Origin: a virus
IMG/VR virus record: IMGVR_UViG_3300040806_001299
Span: 1 to 37,303 of that record
DNA length: 37,303 nt
Direction: 5' to 3' (one strand)
Both the position numbers and the translations under genes were made by a program. This document shows positions 8,870 to 16,175 of the stretch, in pieces. The first letter of the stretch is position 1. Each line of letters begins with the position of its first letter. The notes under the pieces were generated by a model, which was given only the letters and a program-made list of their open reading frames with translations, made no database searches and was not told the origin of the DNA.

Positions 8870-9851
8870 ACTCTATTAAGTTAACTGTACGCCCATTAGG
8901 TGACGCGTTCTGACTTGCAACAAGTAGAGGTTGTTCGGAATGAAACTTAACAGCGATATGATAGTTGCCGGTTAATCCGCAATAGTCGAGAATATCTGCG
9001 CCAGTCAAATTAATTGCCTCATATTTATTTAAATATCCGTAGTCATATTCGCACTTTTGAATATCAGATGCGCCAGGGCCAGACTTTGTAAACAGCGCCG
9101 TGATGATTAACTGCGAATCTTTTGGCGTGTTATTTTGCAGTTTATAAAAAGTATACCAGCTCGAATTGTCAGCAAAGGAATATCCGTAATTAACACTGTA
9201 AGTCTCATAGCTTGACTTAATGTTGAAAAGTACATCATTATCAATGTTTGCATTTAATCCGCGCTGAGTGGCGTTTGAGATTGTTACAACGTAATCTGTA
9301 TGTTGCACTTCAATGTTTGGATAAAATCGCACAGGTGAGTTAATTAAAGCCGTTCCGCTGTATCGCTCACGGTCTGAAATATCAAATGCAATTTCATGGT
9401 ATCCGCCAAGGTAATAATCAGCATCGCTAACGAGCGTTACAAAGCCATCATCAGCATTAAAGCGCAATGAATCAATGGCTGTTATTTTGCGTTTAATATC
9501 GTTTATTTCTGTGTTGTTAATTTTAATTATGCCGACATCAACATCACCATTAACGTTTACATTTTGCGAGCTTAGTACCAAGTTTGTTACTGGTGGAATA
9601 ATTACATCATCGTGAGTCTTAAACACTATTTCATTATCTGTCATATAAACAAAGTCAGACGCGGTTAATGTAAACTCAGGATAGTAGCTTAAATCAATGC
9701 CAGTTAATTTAATGTGAATGTATGAGTTTGGCTCAATGTCTAAATTGTGTGTCATCTCATGGTTAAACACCATTGATAACGGCATATGCTGGCTTTCAAT
9801 TGTTTTTGCTAACAAATTAAAAGACATAAGTAAGATTAATATATATTTCAT
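8868..9851 (-). CDS. Exported protein of unknown function with signal peptide
   Basis: A 327-residue protein on the opposite strand to the flanking tail genes. The N-terminus is a textbook Sec signal: M-K-Y, a hydrophobic core (ILILLMSFNLLA), then 'KTIES', with cleavage probable near residue 15-17. The mature part is beta-rich, has no internal membrane segment and contains few cysteines (a C-E-Y pair region and 'DYCGLTG' near the C-terminus). I do not recognise the family. It is a stand-alone unit with its own downstream terminator and a separate hairpin upstream, typical of an added ('moron') gene. A secreted or periplasmic phage product could act on the host envelope, for example superinfection exclusion, but that is inference. 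Upstream GAGAG serves as ribosome binding site. Confidence 0.7.
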   Translation of the reverse strand: MKYILILLMSFNLLAKTIESQHMPLSMVFNHEMTHNLDIEPNSYIHIKLTGIDLSYYPEFTLTASDFVYMTDNEIVFKTHDDVIIPPVTNLVLSSQNVNVNGDVDVGIIKINNTEINDIKRKITAIDSLRFNADDGFVTLVSDADYYLGGYHEIAFDISDRERYSGTALINSPVRFYPNIEVQHTDYVVTISNATQRGLNANIDNDVLFNIKSSYETYSVNYGYSFADNSSWYTFYKLQNNTPKDSQLIITALFTKSGPGASDIQKCEYDYGYLNKYEAINLTGADILDYCGLTGNYHIAVKFHSEQPLLVASQNASPNGRTVNLIE

Positions 9852-9873
9852 TTTAGATTACTCTCGTTAATAA

Positions 9874-9891
9874 AAGGGGCTTTCGCCCCTT
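9874..9891 (-). terminator. Leftward terminator after the recombination operon
   Basis: AAGGGGC (9874-9880), loop TTTC, GCCCCTT (9885-9891). On the minus strand it is followed by TTTTA. It lies between the coiled-coil gene and the exported-protein gene and would separate their transcripts. Confidence 0.65.
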
Positions 9892-9926
9892 GGTTTGGTA
9901 TACCGCATCCATGCTATTTTAAACTG

Positions 9927-10910
9927 TTAAAAATTAGAGTTTACAAAAAGAATTTCACCACCTGCAATTGCGTTGCAGATAGAAATTGCCTGCTCTTTTG
10001 TTACATTTGCAATATCAATCATTTGCTTTGCTGCTTCATTTCTGTTTTTTGTGCGCGTTTGACGGGCTTTTTGTTCAGCCTCTGCTTTTTCTTTCGCAAT
10101 GCGCTCAGCATCTTCCTTTGCTTTTTGCTCTGCTTCGATTCGCTCGCGCTCTTGCTTTTCAGCTAGCAGCTTCATTTCTTCTGCGTGTTTTACTTCTGCT
10201 TCTTTACGCTCGATTTCACGCTGTCTTTCAAGCTCAAGCATTTCAATTCTTCTTTTTTCTTGTGCAGCTTCAAATTCAGCCTTTTCTTTTGCCTCTTGAA
10301 TTTCGCGCTGCTGGCGCTCGATTTCACGCTGCTTAGCTTCCATTTCTTCTTGTTGCTTTTTCATTTGCTCAAACTGAATCTTCTGAGTTAGTGATGATGA
10401 TAACTGTGAAATTGTAACGTTAAGCTTATCGATATAATTATCCAATCGCGCACCAAAGAAGTCAGGGCAAACATCAACATCTTGAAGAGAATCAATAACA
10501 CCCTGAATTGAATCTGAGTTAACATCAGGGTTTGCGCTATAAATTAAATATTGATCTAACTCATCAAATCGAGCTTGAACCGCCTGCGCTGCTTCTTCTT
10601 TTTTACGCTTAATTTCTGCGTCATGTTCTTTGTATGCGTCCTTGTGCGGTTTCTCAACAGCTTCAATCAAAGTTAAAAGCTCTTTCTTTTTACCATCAAG
10701 GAATTTACACGCATCCCAAAACGGCGACTTAATTTCCTTGTGCGCTGCTTCCAGCGCCTTTCTCATTGGCATAGTATTATCTAGTACGAATCGCTTTGAT
10801 GCGTTGTAACCGTCTTTTGTTGACATGTCAGGGATAAAGTTACCAAGCTCTGCGACAGCATCAACATCAGCCATAACTTTATCAAATTTTGCTAAATCAT
10901 AATTACTCAT
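9927..10910 (-). CDS. Coiled-coil protein of the leftward recombination operon
   Basis: 327 residues. Residues 1-115 are helical with a conserved-looking 'DGYNASKRFVLDNTMPMRKALE' style segment. Residues about 185-290 are an unbroken, highly charged coiled coil rich in Glu, Lys, Gln and Arg (repeats such as 'EMEAKQREIERQQREIQE'). The C-terminal 40 residues look globular. The architecture resembles DUF1351-type phage proteins, often found beside single-strand annealing or exonuclease genes. It follows the putative annealing protein by 7 bases and has a good site (AGGTGATTT then ATG). Inferred role: partner in phage recombination or DNA processing. No nuclease motif is visible. Confidence 0.6.
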   Translation of the reverse strand: MSNYDLAKFDKVMADVDAVAELGNFIPDMSTKDGYNASKRFVLDNTMPMRKALEAAHKEIKSPFWDACKFLDGKKKELLTLIEAVEKPHKDAYKEHDAEIKRKKEEAAQAVQARFDELDQYLIYSANPDVNSDSIQGVIDSLQDVDVCPDFFGARLDNYIDKLNVTISQLSSSLTQKIQFEQMKKQQEEMEAKQREIERQQREIQEAKEKAEFEAAQEKRRIEMLELERQREIERKEAEVKHAEEMKLLAEKQERERIEAEQKAKEDAERIAKEKAEAEQKARQTRTKNRNEAAKQMIDIANVTKEQAISICNAIAGGEILFVNSNF

Positions 10911-10917
10911 AAATCAC

Positions 10918-11640
10918 CTATTTGTTGTTTAGTTTATCAATTGTTTCTTGTGCTACAGCGTAAAGATTTTGCTGTAGTTCGCTTTTAGTATCATCACTAA
11001 TATTCAAAATATTTAACTTTTGCATTAAGCGGTTATCAACACCGTTTGTGACAGTTGTAACGACGTTTGCATTGGTTAGCATCTTGATAGCTTCAATTTC
11101 TTTATTAAGCCAGCTCTGGCACTCAGTAAGCTTTATATCAATTGCTTTTTCTCGGTTTTCAGCATGCTCAATTTGAGATTCCATTTCACGAAGATTTTTG
11201 TAATCGTAATCATCAAACAGACCCATGAAAATATCAGCATTAAAACCAAGCTCAGAAAGCACCTTACTCACAGCTGATGTCCTTACCTTTTTATCCGCTT
11301 CATCATCAATTTTTAAATAACCTTTACCGCCTTTTGTGATGTAAGCCATGGTTTCAGTTGCACCCATAGGCAGTTCACCACGCTCACCATTATGAATATA
11401 AAAGAAAGTAGCTCTGTAAATCAACAGTGTTGTACTACCTATTTCTTTATATTCAAAGCTTTCACTGCCTGGCACAGTTCCCCAAAACTTACCGCGCGGG
11501 CCAAATGCCTTTGTTGCCATCTTTTGCTGATACGTTGGTGTAATACTTGTAAAAGTACGCCCGTTTACGGTTGCTGGCTTTGTATACTTTGTGTTGGTTT
11601 TTTCAACCGACTCCCAAAGAGCCAAGTTATCATTACTCAT
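10918..11640 (-). CDS. Putative single-strand DNA annealing protein (Rad52/Sak3-like)
   Basis: 240 residues. The N-terminal half carries the pattern 'SITPTYQQKMATKAFGPRGKFWGT', then a beta-rich 'TLLIYRATFFYIHNGERGELPMGA', then 'VRTSAVSKVLSELGFNADIFMGLFDD'. This is the layout of the Rad52-like phage annealing proteins (Sak3/Erf type): an FGP-G-WG motif followed by a D/T-A-x-x-K-x-L-x-x-LGF-x-x-DIF helix. Such proteins anneal complementary single strands during phage recombination. The C-terminal 90 residues are helical. The operon partners are an HTH-like regulator and a coiled-coil protein. No companion exonuclease (lambda Exo or YqaJ) is visible nearby. Confidence 0.62.
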   Translation of the reverse strand: MSNDNLALWESVEKTNTKYTKPATVNGRTFTSITPTYQQKMATKAFGPRGKFWGTVPGSESFEYKEIGSTTLLIYRATFFYIHNGERGELPMGATETMAYITKGGKGYLKIDDEADKKVRTSAVSKVLSELGFNADIFMGLFDDYDYKNLREMESQIEHAENREKAIDIKLTECQSWLNKEIEAIKMLTNANVVTTVTNGVDNRLMQKLNILNISDDTKSELQQNLYAVAQETIDKLNNK

Positions 11641-11643
11641 AAA

Positions 11644-11850
11644 TCACCCGTTAATCGTATATTTTAATTCTTTACCAAATGCTTTAAACATTTCAGCGAT
11701 AACAACACAGCTAACACCGCGACCTTGATAATAGCTGTTTACTGTTGTTGGGTTAAACTTGATGCCTTTACTGCATAAAAACTTATGCAACTGCACAGCG
11801 CTAGTAATACCGTTTAATTCGCATTGCTCTCTTAATAATTCTAAATACAT
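11644..11850 (-). CDS. Small HTH-like protein heading the leftward operon
   Basis: 68 residues. Residues 15-48 (SAVQLHKFLCSKGIKFNPTT ... YYQGRG) have the spacing of a Cro/CI-type helix-turn-helix, followed by a helix 'CVVIAEMFKAFGKEL'. It is the first gene of the leftward operon, directly downstream of a promoter whose -10 region coincides with a perfect palindrome (11873-11884). It could be a Cro-like autoregulator, but no lysogeny partner is visible. GAGG precedes the ATG. Confidence 0.55.
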   Translation of the reverse strand: MYLELLREQCELNGITSAVQLHKFLCSKGIKFNPTTVNSYYQGRGVSCVVIAEMFKAFGKELKYTING

Positions 11851-11872
11851 ATAAACCTCGCTTGTTTGTGTT

Positions 11873-11884
11873 GCTAAATTTAGC
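11873..11884. promoter_or_regulatory. Palindromic operator candidate
   Basis: GCTAAATTTAGC is a perfect 12-bp palindrome lying on the -10 region of the leftward promoter and 23 bp upstream of the HTH-like gene. Position and symmetry suggest a repressor site, perhaps for that gene's own product. Confidence 0.5.
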
Positions 11885-11905
11885 GATTATAAAAACCAGT
11901 GTCAA
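11877..11905 (-). promoter_or_regulatory. Leftward early promoter
   Basis: On the minus strand TTGACA (complement of 11900-11905) is separated by 17 bp from TAAATT (complement of 11877-11882). A perfect -35 and a fair -10 at ideal spacing sit upstream of the HTH-like gene and the recombination genes. Confidence 0.65.
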
Positions 11906-11941
11906 CCACTTTTTTAATAAATTAATTATTTAATAAACTAG

Positions 11942-11969
11942 TTGACTTTATTTTTATATAGCTTATATT
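11942..11969 (+). promoter_or_regulatory. Rightward early promoter
   Basis: TTGACT (11942-11947), 16 bp, TATATT (11964-11969). Its -35 lies 36 bp from that of the leftward promoter, giving a lambda PL/PR-like back-to-back arrangement. Transcription would start near 11976 and run through the leader hairpins. Confidence 0.65.
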
Positions 11970-11983
11970 CGTACTTGAACATT

Positions 11984-12004
11984 AACTAATAGAGCAAATT
12001 AGTT
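11984..12004 (+). other. Leader hairpin 1
   Basis: AACTAAT (11984-11990) and ATTAGTT (11998-12004) form a 7-bp stem with a 7-base loop, near the expected 5' end of the early rightward transcript and followed by a few T. It could be an RNA structure or a protein site. Confidence 0.45.
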
Positions 12005-12020
12005 TTTGTTATGTCGATTA

Positions 12021-12049
12021 GCCGCAGCTTACATAGTGCGGCATTTTTT
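12021..12049 (+). terminator. Terminator-like hairpin in the early leader
   Basis: GCCGCA (12021-12026), 10-base loop, TGCGGC (12037-12042), then A and six T. It has intrinsic-terminator form but sits between the early promoter and the first gene, just before the AAGGTGAG ribosome site. It therefore looks like an attenuator or a point of antitermination control. Confidence 0.7.
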
Positions 12050-12060
12050 AAGGTGAGATT

Positions 12061-12366
12061 ATGATTTTAAAAGTGCAACAAGTTACAGAAGGGCAAATAG
12101 AAAGCCTGGCTAATCAGGTTATCTGCGATGGCGCAACATTAATGGTTATTAAAAATCATCTTGGCGTACCGTCAACAGTGTGCGAGTTTGTTCGCAATGA
12201 CGCTATAGGCGAAACCATCCACAAAGATTACGCATCAGAAGTATTGCTCGGCGTTATGGATTATAGAATAGATATTCGCTCATCATACGAAGCCAGTTTG
12301 ATTGATTACACAATAGAGCGTATTAACCACTGGTTAAATGACGGTTATCAATTGGAGGTTAAGTGA
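12061..12366 (+). CDS. Early protein of unknown function
   Basis: 101 residues, first gene of the rightward early operon, with a strong site (AAGGTGAG) 5 bases before ATG. Mostly helical with no membrane segment. A central 'ATLMVIKNHLGVPSTVCEFV' segment could be a weak helix-turn-helix, though not convincingly. Its stop shares a base with the next start (TGATG). Confidence 0.7.
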   Translation: MILKVQQVTEGQIESLANQVICDGATLMVIKNHLGVPSTVCEFVRNDAIGETIHKDYASEVLLGVMDYRIDIRSSYEASLIDYTIERINHWLNDGYQLEVK

Positions 12367-12467
12367 TGGAATTTTTGGTTTATTTGTTAATTGGATTCGC
12401 TTCATCGCTTATTTTCCAGTGGTGCTTGTTCTTTTTGTTTGTAAAAATTAAAAAAGGCGCTAACTAA
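12366..12467 (+). CDS. Small single-span membrane protein
   Basis: 33 residues: MEFLVYLLIG, a continuous hydrophobic stretch rich in Leu and Phe to about residue 26, then a basic end (KIKKGAN). The start overlaps the previous stop and the stop overlaps the next start, so it is tightly coupled. Typical of very small early phage membrane proteins that target host functions; the function is unknown. Confidence 0.6.
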   Translation: MEFLVYLLIGFASSLIFQWCLFFLFVKIKKGAN

Positions 12468-12622
12468 TGGACTTACACGGCCTAGAAAAAGGCACTTTCA
12501 CAATGCTTTGCTGGTGGATTGGATTGCTAACTATATACAGCAACATAGCAAGCTTTAATTTAACCGCTGGCGCTATTAGTGCGCTAGCTTATGTTTTTAT
12601 AACCTGGAAATGGATGGATTGA
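12467..12622 (+). CDS. Small membrane protein
   Basis: 51 residues with two hydrophobic segments (FTMLCWWIGLLTIY at about 11-24 and AGAISALAYVFIT at about 34-46), ending in WKWMD. Start and stop are linked to neighbours (TAATG before, TGAATTATG after), which supports translation. The function is unknown. Confidence 0.6.
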   Translation: MDLHGLEKGTFTMLCWWIGLLTIYSNIASFNLTAGAISALAYVFITWKWMD

Positions 12623-12625
12623 ATT

Positions 12626-12985
12626 ATGAAATTAACAGATGAACAAATCGCAGAGTTAGCGCCGGAATGGGCTACGCATTATCGAGAAAGCATTACAGCA
12701 GTTGTGTTTGAGTCTGTTAGAAGGTATCAAGTTTTCGCAGGTGGTGTATTTAGCCAAAGATACCCACAATACTGCGTAAGTGAAGATGCAAAACCGTTAC
12801 CTAAAAAGAAGTTTGATATTACCGAGCATGAATTTAGTGATATTTACAAGGACGCAGAAAAAGTAGATCCATCAATTTTAGATGTTAAATTCTGGCTTGC
12901 TGATAGGGAAGATTTAACCCTAAATAAAAAAGACGCAATAGCATTAGCAAAGCATTTTAAGCTAACTGAGGATGACTTGAAATGA
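12626..12985 (+). CDS. Early protein of unknown function
   Basis: 119 residues, acidic, soluble. The N-terminal 50 residues are helical; the C-terminus (NKKDAIALAKHFKLTEDDLK) resembles a small helix-turn-helix tail. No family recognised. The last codons overlap the next gene by 4 bases (ATGA). Confidence 0.7.
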   Translation: MKLTDEQIAELAPEWATHYRESITAVVFESVRRYQVFAGGVFSQRYPQYCVSEDAKPLPKKKFDITEHEFSDIYKDAEKVDPSILDVKFWLADREDLTLNKKDAIALAKHFKLTEDDLK

Positions 12986-13185
12986 ACCTAACAATACCAA
13001 ACGCTGAAAAGCTATCTTTATTCGAGCTACAAGCTTGCGTAAGCGCATTTAAAACATCAGTTAAGGCAAAGACACCAAGAGGCGGCAAAAAGCTTTACAA
13101 GCGCGGCTCAGACTTTCAACATGAATGCGATGTATTAATTAAACGAACCACAGAGCGTGGTAATTATATAGCGGAGGTTAAGTGA
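12982..13185 (+). CDS. Small basic early protein
   Basis: 67 residues, strongly basic middle (KAKTPRGGKKLYKRGSDFQ), no membrane segment. Start and stop overlap both neighbours by 4 bases (ATGA), a tightly coupled early cassette. The charge would suit nucleic acid binding, but the function is unknown. Confidence 0.65.
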   Translation: MNLTIPNAEKLSLFELQACVSAFKTSVKAKTPRGGKKLYKRGSDFQHECDVLIKRTTERGNYIAEVK

Positions 13186-13364
13186 TGTACACGCTAGGAG
13201 AAATAAACCAAATTATTTTAGATGAATACCAAAGCATGGATTTAACAGAGGAGGAGTTAGTTAAAAGTGTTGGGGCAATATTCGCATCGATATGTCATAA
13301 CCTTGAGATAGAGAAATTTGAGACCAACGAAGTTTTAATAGAGATAAAAACAAAAGGCGCATAA
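13182..13364 (+). CDS. Small acidic early protein, last of operon
   Basis: 60 residues, acidic and helical (DLTEEELVKSVGAIFASI). The final codons form the left arm of the terminator hairpin at 13356-13371, confirming it as the end of the operon. No family recognised. Confidence 0.65.
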   Translation: MMYTLGEINQIILDEYQSMDLTEEELVKSVGAIFASICHNLEIEKFETNEVLIEIKTKGA

Positions 13365-13377
13365 CAGCGCCTTTTTT
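13356..13377 (+). terminator. Terminator of the first rightward early operon
   Basis: GGCGC (13356-13360), loop ATAACA, GCGCC (13367-13371), followed by six T. The stop codon of the upstream gene lies in the loop. Confidence 0.85.
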
Positions 13378-13547
13378 ACTATCCGTTCACTTTCACTCAT
13401 GTTTCACAACATTAGTTCAGTATTTGCTACTTAACGCTGTAGCGCGAGATTTATCACCAAACCTTAGTAACTAACTTCATTTCTGAACATTTGCCGTTAT
13501 TGGCAAATTTAATTATATACCTCTTGCATAAAATAACAAACAACCTA

Positions 13548-13575
13548 TTGCGTACGTACAATATAAATGTATAAT
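13548..13575 (+). promoter_or_regulatory. Promoter of the RHH-like gene and replication operon
   Basis: TTGCGT (13548-13553), 16 bp, consensus TATAAT (13570-13575). The -10 lies inside the right arm of the inverted repeat described separately, implying repression by occlusion. A good AAAGGA site (13593-13598) precedes the ATG at 13605. Confidence 0.7.
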
Positions 13576-13583
13576 GTACTTAC
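13552..13583. promoter_or_regulatory. Imperfect inverted-repeat operator over promoter
   Basis: GTACGTACAATATA (13552-13565) and TATAATGTACTTAC (13570-13583) are reverse complements at 12 of 14 positions around a 4-base centre. The right arm contains the -10 box. This is a good candidate operator for the RHH-like protein encoded 22 bp downstream. Confidence 0.6.
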
Positions 13584-13604
13584 AACTTAACAAAAGGATA
13601 AATT

Positions 13605-13802
13605 ATGAAACCGTTAAACGTTAGATTCCCTGACACAGCAAAGCTAAAAATTAATGACATTGGCGAAGCGTTGGATTTATTTAATTCAGATGTTGCACGA
13701 GCAGCTTTGATGATTGGCCTAGAAAAAATACAGGCGCTTGGTTCTCGTGATAAGCAAGAGGCTATTAATTTAGTTATCAGTAAGAACCTAAAGTGCAAAT
13801 AA
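13605..13802 (+). CDS. Small ribbon-helix-helix-like DNA-binding protein
   Basis: 65 residues. An N-terminal strand (PLNVRFPD) is followed by two helices (LKINDIGEALDLFN; SDVARAALMIGLEKI), the layout of Arc/MetJ-type ribbon-helix-helix repressors, which bind palindromes as dimers of dimers. A 14-bp inverted repeat overlaps its own promoter, fitting autoregulation. A hairpin follows at 13806-13826. It probably controls entry into the replication operon (inference). Confidence 0.6.
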   Translation: MKPLNVRFPDTAKLKINDIGEALDLFNSDVARAALMIGLEKIQALGSRDKQEAINLVISKNLKCK

Positions 13803-13805
13803 AAA

Positions 13806-13826
13806 AGCCAGTGGGTCAGACTGGCT
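13806..13826 (+). terminator. Hairpin after the RHH-like gene
   Basis: AGCCAGT (13806-13812) pairs with ACTGGCT (13820-13826) around a 7-base loop. Only a short, interrupted T tract follows, so it may be a weak or partial terminator letting some transcription reach the replication genes. Confidence 0.5.
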
Positions 13827-13861
13827 AATTGTTTGTAACAGTGCAACCGGAATTATAAACC

Positions 13862-14503
13862 ATGAAAGAGAAAAAATCATTTCTTTTGCATATTGATAGT
13901 TTGGATATATTGCAAAAGCTAACAGATGAGCAGGCTGGAAAATTATTTAAAGCTATCGCATCGCATCACAATGGTTCTGATTATGAGCTTGATGATTTGC
14001 TTGACTTGGTATTCACGCCATTTAAGAACCAATTCATAAGAGACCTTGAGAAGTACAAAAAAGTCAGTGAAAAGAGGGCTTTAGCTGGAAAGAAAGGCGG
14101 AAAGCAAAAGCAATCAAATCTAGCAAATGCTAGCAAATGCAAACAAAACCTAGCAAATCTAGCAGATAGTGATAATGAAAGTGATAGTGATAGTGATAGT
14201 GATAAAGATATAAATACTTTAGATCAATCAAAGATTGCTCGCGCACAACTGGAAGAAGATGCTTTCGAATACTGGTGGAAAGAATACCCGAAGAAGGTAG
14301 CCAAACAATCAGCCTTGAAAGCTTGGAAAAAAGTGATTAAGAAAATGGATGACGAAACTGTAACCGAATTAACCAATCACATTGTTAATGATGTTAAGTT
14401 AAGACTTGACGACCTGGCGACTGGAAGTGATAAGTTTATAGGCTTTGACAGACTTCACCCGACAACATATTTAAACCAAGAGCGATATAACGATGATATT
14501 TGA
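13862..14503 (+). CDS. Replication initiator-like protein (DUF6291/O-like)
   Basis: 213 residues. The N-terminal 75 residues (SFLLHIDSLDILQKLTDEQAGKLFKAI ... VFTPFKNQFIRDLEKY) match the DUF6291 pattern of phage replication proteins. A basic segment (KKGGKQKQ), a low-complexity linker with Asn/Ala/Lys and Ser-Asp repeats (about 80-118), and a C-terminal domain with 'EYWWKEYPKKVAKQSALKAWKK' follow. That last motif is common in O-like loaders preceding a DnaB gene. It overlaps the helicase gene by 11 bases. Probable role: origin recognition or helicase loading. The linker is encoded by clustered short repeats (14121-14210) that might serve as origin iterons. Confidence 0.72.
   Translation: MKEKKSFLLHIDSLDILQKLTDEQAGKLFKAIASHHNGSDYELDDLLDLVFTPFKNQFIRDLEKYKKVSEKRALAGKKGGKQKQSNLANASKCKQNLANLADSDNESDSDSDSDKDINTLDQSKIARAQLEEDAFEYWWKEYPKKVAKQSALKAWKKVIKKMDDETVTELTNHIVNDVKLRLDDLATGSDKFIGFDRLHPTTYLNQERYNDDI
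14121..14210. repeat. Clustered short repeats in the initiator gene (candidate origin)
   Basis: TAGCAAAT occurs at 14121, 14131 and 14151, with the variant TAGCAGAT at 14160. The first three are spaced in multiples of 10 bp, one helical turn. Immediately downstream is a run of GTGATA repeats (about 14169-14206). Lambda-type phages place origin iterons inside the O gene; a low-complexity linker alone is the alternative. Confidence 0.45.
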
Positions 14504-15812
14504 TAACGCAAACACGCTATTCAGCACGGCGCTAATCAATGGAGTGTCACCGAGCCTGCGTGATGCCCTAGCAATGATTGATGCTGAAATGCTTGATAAC
14601 CCAACTCAAGGGTTATTGTTAAACACAATCAAGTCAATGGATAACTTCAACGTATCAATTAGCCTAATGTCTGTTGCCGAACAACTGGAAGGCAAAATAG
14701 ACTTTGGCGATTTGGCGCAAATAACTAAAGATTACATACCAACACGCGACCCAATGCGCGAAGCTATGGCAATAATCAACATGCACAACGACAAACTTGC
14801 ATTGATTGATTTAAACCAGATTATCAGCAAAGTTTCATCTGGCAGACCATTTGATCGCGAAGAAGTTAGTCACAAGCTAAATCAGTTAAGCTCGATTCTA
14901 GCGCCTCAGAGTCAATCTAAGCCGCGTTCTTTCCATGAGTATGCTGAATCGTACGTTAGTGTGCTAGAAAGCCGTCAGAGCGCACCACAGGACGCATATT
15001 TAGATATTGGCTTAGATGTTTTGATTGAAAAAATATCTTTGATTGTTCTTGGTGGTCAGCCTGGAATGGGTAAAACAGCACTAGCGCTCTACATAAATGA
15101 CTACGTTGCAAAGCAAGGTAAAAAGGCGCTTATGTTCAGCCTTGAGATGGACGGCTGCCAATTGTTCGAGCGACAAGTAAGCGCATATTCAAAAATACCA
15201 ACTGATAGGCTGATGCGTATTGATTTCGGTGAATATGATTTGTCCGATACTCAATGGGGCGTTATTGGCAGCTCGATGAAAGGCTTGTCAGAATTACCGA
15301 TTTACATTGATGACGACCCTAAATTAACCGTTCCTTTGCTTGTTAAAAAGTGCAAGGAATTTAAAGAGCAGCATCCAGACTTAGCGCTAATCACAATTGA
15401 TTATTTAACGTTGATGAAAATGCCGGACGCAGCTCGCAGGGATTTGGCAGTTGGTGAAGCAACGCGGATTATGAAAGTTTTGGCGAAAGAAATTAAAACG
15501 CCAATCCTGCTTTTATCTCAGTTAAACCGTGACGCAGATAAAGCGTTAAGAGAGCCAAGAAATTCAGACTTGCGCGATTCTGGAAGCATTGAGCAAGATG
15601 CGGACGTGATTATATTCCCATACCGCGAAGAAGTTCATCAGCCAGACACAATAAACAAAGGTTTGGCTAAAATAATCAAATCAAAAGTTCGAAACGGAAA
15701 GGTGGGTAATTATATTCTCGGCTTTGAAAATGGATCATTCAAGCAACCGTTTAAGGAGTGGCAAGATGAAAAGCCAGAAGAAGAACAGAAGTTTGCAAGA
15801 AAGAAGTTTTAA
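14493..15812 (+). CDS. DnaB-like replicative helicase
   Basis: 439 residues, close to DnaB length. An N-terminal helical domain (about 1-130) leads to a RecA-like ATPase. Walker A GGQPGMGKT is at 187-195. A Walker B-type 'LALITIDYLTLM' follows near residue 300, and the diagnostic DnaB motif 'SQLNRDADKALREPRNSDLR' with 'SGSIEQDADVIIF' comes later. It unwinds DNA at the phage fork. No phage polymerase or primase is evident, so host Pol III and DnaG are presumably recruited. Coupled by overlap to the initiator gene upstream. Confidence 0.93.
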   Translation: MIFDNANTLFSTALINGVSPSLRDALAMIDAEMLDNPTQGLLLNTIKSMDNFNVSISLMSVAEQLEGKIDFGDLAQITKDYIPTRDPMREAMAIINMHNDKLALIDLNQIISKVSSGRPFDREEVSHKLNQLSSILAPQSQSKPRSFHEYAESYVSVLESRQSAPQDAYLDIGLDVLIEKISLIVLGGQPGMGKTALALYINDYVAKQGKKALMFSLEMDGCQLFERQVSAYSKIPTDRLMRIDFGEYDLSDTQWGVIGSSMKGLSELPIYIDDDPKLTVPLLVKKCKEFKEQHPDLALITIDYLTLMKMPDAARRDLAVGEATRIMKVLAKEIKTPILLLSQLNRDADKALREPRNSDLRDSGSIEQDADVIIFPYREEVHQPDTINKGLAKIIKSKVRNGKVGNYILGFENGSFKQPFKEWQDEKPEEEQKFARKKF

Positions 15813-15856
15813 CGGCACTAGACCAAAACATTTAACAATAGATTTATAGGTGATAT

Positions 15857-16174
15857 ATGTGTGAATGCGTAAAAGGTAAAAAATGCTATACGGTTGTTTT
15901 CGGTAAAATCACTGAAAGCGAGATTGTTAACGAAACACCGAAAGGCTACAGAGTGAAGAATGGTAAGAATAGATACGAGCATATGGTTTATAAGATCCGC
16001 ACTTATTCTGGATGGTTGTCGGCTGATGAGCGTTATTTTTACACCGAAAAAACAGTATTAAACCACGATGAAGCTTTGAAAATATGCAATGATCAAATTA
16101 TGTGCATGGAAAACTATTACATGGCAAAGCTAAATAAAATACAAGCCCTTAAAAATAAATTTATAGGTGAATAA
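15857..16174 (+). CDS. Unknown protein
   Basis: 105 residues, good ribosome site (AGGTGATAT before ATG). Starts MCECVKGKKC, with two N-terminal cysteine pairs. The rest is mixed beta then helical. I recognise no family. It sits between helicase and NinG in the nin-like region. Confidence 0.7.
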   Translation: MCECVKGKKCYTVVFGKITESEIVNETPKGYRVKNGKNRYEHMVYKIRTYSGWLSADERYFYTEKTVLNHDEALKICNDQIMCMENYYMAKLNKIQALKNKFIGE

Positions 16175-16175
16175 G

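Larger units (their letters stand above)
13365..13604. other. Intergenic control region
   Basis: 240 bp without a convincing gene. After the terminator it holds a perfect 7-bp inverted repeat, ATTTGCC (13489-13495) with GGCAAAT (13502-13508), loop GTTATT. Next come the promoter and large operator of the following gene. It may combine regulation with replication control. Confidence 0.55.

Noticed and set aside
9986-10391. Several plus-strand open frames with Phe/Leu/Ser-rich products
   Set aside because: They are antisense shadows of the Glu/Lys/Gln-rich coiled-coil gene; composition reflects reverse-complemented coiled-coil codons and there are no ribosome sites.
11644-11850. A full CI-type prophage repressor
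   Set aside because: Only 68 residues, no C-terminal oligomerisation or peptidase domain, and no integrase elsewhere; better read as a small early regulator.
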